Part shown: positions 41,515 through 42,950 of the stretch, one piece after another | Numbering within the stretch: the first letter of the stretch is position 1 | How the letters are laid out: each line of letters opens with the position of its first letter | From: Candidatus Bathyarchaeota archaeon | GTDB taxonomy: Archaea > Thermoproteota > Bathyarchaeia > 40CM-2-53-6 | Direction of reading: 5' to 3' | NCBI GenBank assembly: GCA_005882895.1 | Contig: VBBD01000015.1 | Location: 1 to 42,950 of the forward strand | DNA length: 42,950 nt | The notes under the pieces: generated by a model | The model's input: the letters and a program-made list of their open reading frames with translations, nothing else | Database searches by the model: none | Told to the model about the DNA's origin: nothing | Translations under genes and position numbers: made by a program

Positions 41515-42292
41515 CCAGGATGGAGAGTGCTTGCGTGGGGCTGCTCCCGTTGTGGACTATTTCGACGAGTGCTCTAGTCATCAAGGCCGGGTTGCGATGC
41601 TGGAACACGTTTCGCCCAATCGATACTCCAGCAGCCCCTGCTTTGATAGAGTCCGAGACGAGCTGGAGAGCTTCGGATTCACTGCCTGCTTTGGGCCCAC
41701 CGGCTACGACCACTGATGCGTTGACGCTCTTGACGACGTTTCGGAAGCTCTCAACATCTCCTGTATAGTTCGTCTTGACGACGTCTGCTCCCAGCTCGTA
41801 CCCGAGCCGTGCTGCGTGGCTGACCACTTCGTAAGCGTGCTCGTTCCGGATTCCGGGTCCTCTCGGATACATCATCGCGAGGACTGGTAAACCGGCATCG
41901 TCGCTTTCGTCTAGTATTCGCGAGAACTGGTCGAGCATGTCTTGCTCGTGCTCGGATCCCACGTTGATGTGAACAGACACCGCGTCCGCGCCCAGACGAA
42001 CGGCTAGTTTTACAGTGGATAGTTGCGTTTTCCAGTTCGGCTCACGGGTTAGTCGTGTGGCGCCGGAGAGGTGGAGTATGAGACCCATTCCCTGGTTGTC
42101 CACTGTCTTGGCTATGCCAGCATGGACGAGTACAGCGTCCGCTCCGCCCGTAGCTACGTTGTCTATCGTCGTTTCCATGTCTGTGAGTCCTTCGATTGGT
42201 CCGACGGATACTCCATGGTCCATCGGTATGATGACAGTCTTGCCATCTTGTTTGAATATCCGTCTGAGTCTGCGGGTTTTTCCTGTTTCCAT
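41480..42292 (-). CDS. 2-amino-3,7-dideoxy-D-threo-hept-6-ulosonate (ADH) synthase
   Basis: Class I aldolase-family enzyme that joins aspartate semialdehyde with a deoxyketohexose phosphate, the first step of the archaeal route to dehydroquinate. Motifs are VIIPMDHGVSVGPIEGL (catalytic Asp), LARLGYELGADVVKTNYTGD (Schiff-base Lys) and VVAGGPKAGSESE. I choose the ATG at 42292 (METGKTRRLRRIF) because the longer frame overlaps asd and has a Ser-rich front unlike the family. 270 residues. The next gene downstream, aroB', uses its product. Confidence 0.93.
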   Translation of the reverse strand: METGKTRRLRRIFKQDGKTVIIPMDHGVSVGPIEGLTDMETTIDNVATGGADAVLVHAGIAKTVDNQGMGLILHLSGATRLTREPNWKTQLSTVKLAVRLGADAVSVHINVGSEHEQDMLDQFSRILDESDDAGLPVLAMMYPRGPGIRNEHAYEVVSHAARLGYELGADVVKTNYTGDVESFRNVVKSVNASVVVAGGPKAGSESEALQLVSDSIKAGAAGVSIGRNVFQHRNPALMTRALVEIVHNGSSPTQALSILGERSERILARA

Positions 42293-42302
42293 TTTTCTTA
42301 GA

Positions 42303-42950
42303 TCACTTGATGAGCTTCTTTGCGAGGAAGAGTTCGGCGTTGAGGATGGAGCATCCGGCTCCACCGCGGACTAGGTTGTGGCCTAGGGCCATGTACTTGA
42401 CACCGGCCAACGCTGGGTCTCGCCTGACCCGTCCAACCGTCACCGTCATTCCGTTTCCCTCATCGACATCGAGCCGTGTCTGAGGACGATCCTCTTCGTC
42501 CCGGACGACAATCGGGTGCTCGGGGGCTGAAGGAAGCTTCAGCTGTTGAGGAGTTCCTTTGAACTCTCTCATCACCTTCACAATTTCGCTGGGTGTTGCG
42601 GCGGATCGTGTTTTGGCAAAGACTGCTTCCATGTGTCCGTGGAGTGTTGGGACCCTGTTGCAGCTCGCGGAGACAGTGATCCCGGCGGGTTTTGTTATTG
42701 TCCCAAGAATCTTGTTGGTTTCGTGTTCGACCTTTTCCTCTTCGTTTCGGATGAAGGGGATGACGTTCTGCATAATGTCTAGCGATGCGACTCCAGGGTA
42801 GCCTGCACCCGACACAGCTTGCATTGATGACACGACGACGGTTTCGAGGCCAAACCTGTCTTGGAGTGGTTTGAGAGAGAGGGTTAGAATGGCGGTCGTG
42901 CAGTTGGGATTGGCAACTATGAAACCGTCTGTCTTCATCCGCCGCTTCTG
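42303..42950 (-). CDS. asd: Aspartate-semialdehyde dehydrogenase, C-terminal part (5' truncated)
   Basis: Reduces aspartyl phosphate to aspartate semialdehyde. Only the C-terminal ~215 residues are present, and the frame runs off the window end. The catalytic cysteine is in FIVANPNCTTAIL, followed by VVSSMQAVSGAGYPGV, and the substrate-binding RVPTLHGHMEAVF lies in the middle. RYMALGHNLVRGGAGCSILNAELFL-like text ends the protein. Its product is a substrate of the next gene, ADH synthase, which explains its place at the head of the cluster. Confidence 0.95.
   Translation of the reverse strand, partial: QKRRMKTDGFIVANPNCTTAILTLSLKPLQDRFGLETVVVSSMQAVSGAGYPGVASLDIMQNVIPFIRNEEEKVEHETNKILGTITKPAGITVSASCNRVPTLHGHMEAVFAKTRSAATPSEIVKVMREFKGTPQQLKLPSAPEHPIVVRDEEDRPQTRLDVDEGNGMTVTVGRVRRDPALAGVKYMALGHNLVRGGAGCSILNAELFLAKKLIK

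Noticed and set aside
42293-42364. Longer ADH synthase starting at 42364
   Set aside because: The added front is Ser-rich low complexity and overlaps the end of asd. The family begins at about METGKTRRL, matching ATG 42292.
1-42950. CRISPR arrays, insertion sequences, prophage genes or attachment sites
   Set aside because: I found no regularly spaced repeats, transposase or integrase domains, and no long terminal repeats. Gene order and base composition look like a stable chromosomal core.

Overview
The window is archaeal chromosome. The markers are GatDE (the archaea-only Glu-tRNA(Gln) amidotransferase), an archaeal S30e ribosomal protein, a NurA-HerA DNA-end-processing pair, Elp3, the archaeal shikimate route (ADH synthase, DHQ synthase II, GHMP-type shikimate kinase), and TATA-box promoters lying 25-30 bp before leaderless starts. 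A tRNA gene with two introns outside the anticodon loop and a SMC-ScpA-ScpB operon point to the TACK group (Thaumarchaeota/Bathyarchaeota-like). That placement is an inference, not a proof. Genes are dense, TTG starts are frequent, and many neighbours overlap by exactly 4 bp (ATGA, GTGA or TTGA).

Layout. 1-2909 (+): the end of SMC, then scpA and scpB, the chromosome condensation complex. 2944-6029 (-): a methionine operon (MetE N-like, MetE catalytic, MetF-like). It diverges from an HTH-CBS regulator at 6149; two identical-arm 16-bp palindromes lie between them. 6897-13805: mixed small genes, including a membrane-anchored RecA/KaiC-like ATPase, a DDN-type deazaflavin protein, an FKBP isomerase, a DUF3052 protein, two GNAT acetyltransferases, a winged-helix protein, several small unknowns and tRNA-Gly(TCC). 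A possible structured RNA region lies at 8558-8835.

14046-17736 (+): two paralogous winged-helix proteins followed by nurA and herA, apparently one operon with its own TATA box and a pair of direct repeats upstream. 17867-24273: a PLP enzyme fused to a rhodanese domain, divergent over one shared TATA box from a small unknown protein. Then come a PyrK-like flavoprotein, S30e (apparent ATA start), a small membrane protein, a GT2 glycosyltransferase and Elp3. 24329-28671 (+): gatD, gatE, an Lrp/AsnC regulator and a nitroreductase.

28746-42950 (-): an aromatic amino acid supercluster transcribed leftwards as asd, ADH synthase, aroB', aroD, aroE, aroK, aroA, aroC, tyrA (with chorismate mutase), then trpE, G, D, C, B, A. 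Aspartate semialdehyde from asd feeds ADH synthase; the pathway then runs to chorismate, and chorismate to prephenate/tyrosine and to tryptophan. trpF and a prephenate dehydratase are not in the cluster.

The least expected features are the tRNA-Gly with two bulge-helix-bulge introns, the palindromes between metE and the CBS regulator, the winged-helix twins ahead of nurA-herA, and three conserved genes (S30e, gatE, trpE) with no ATG, GTG or TTG where their proteins begin.
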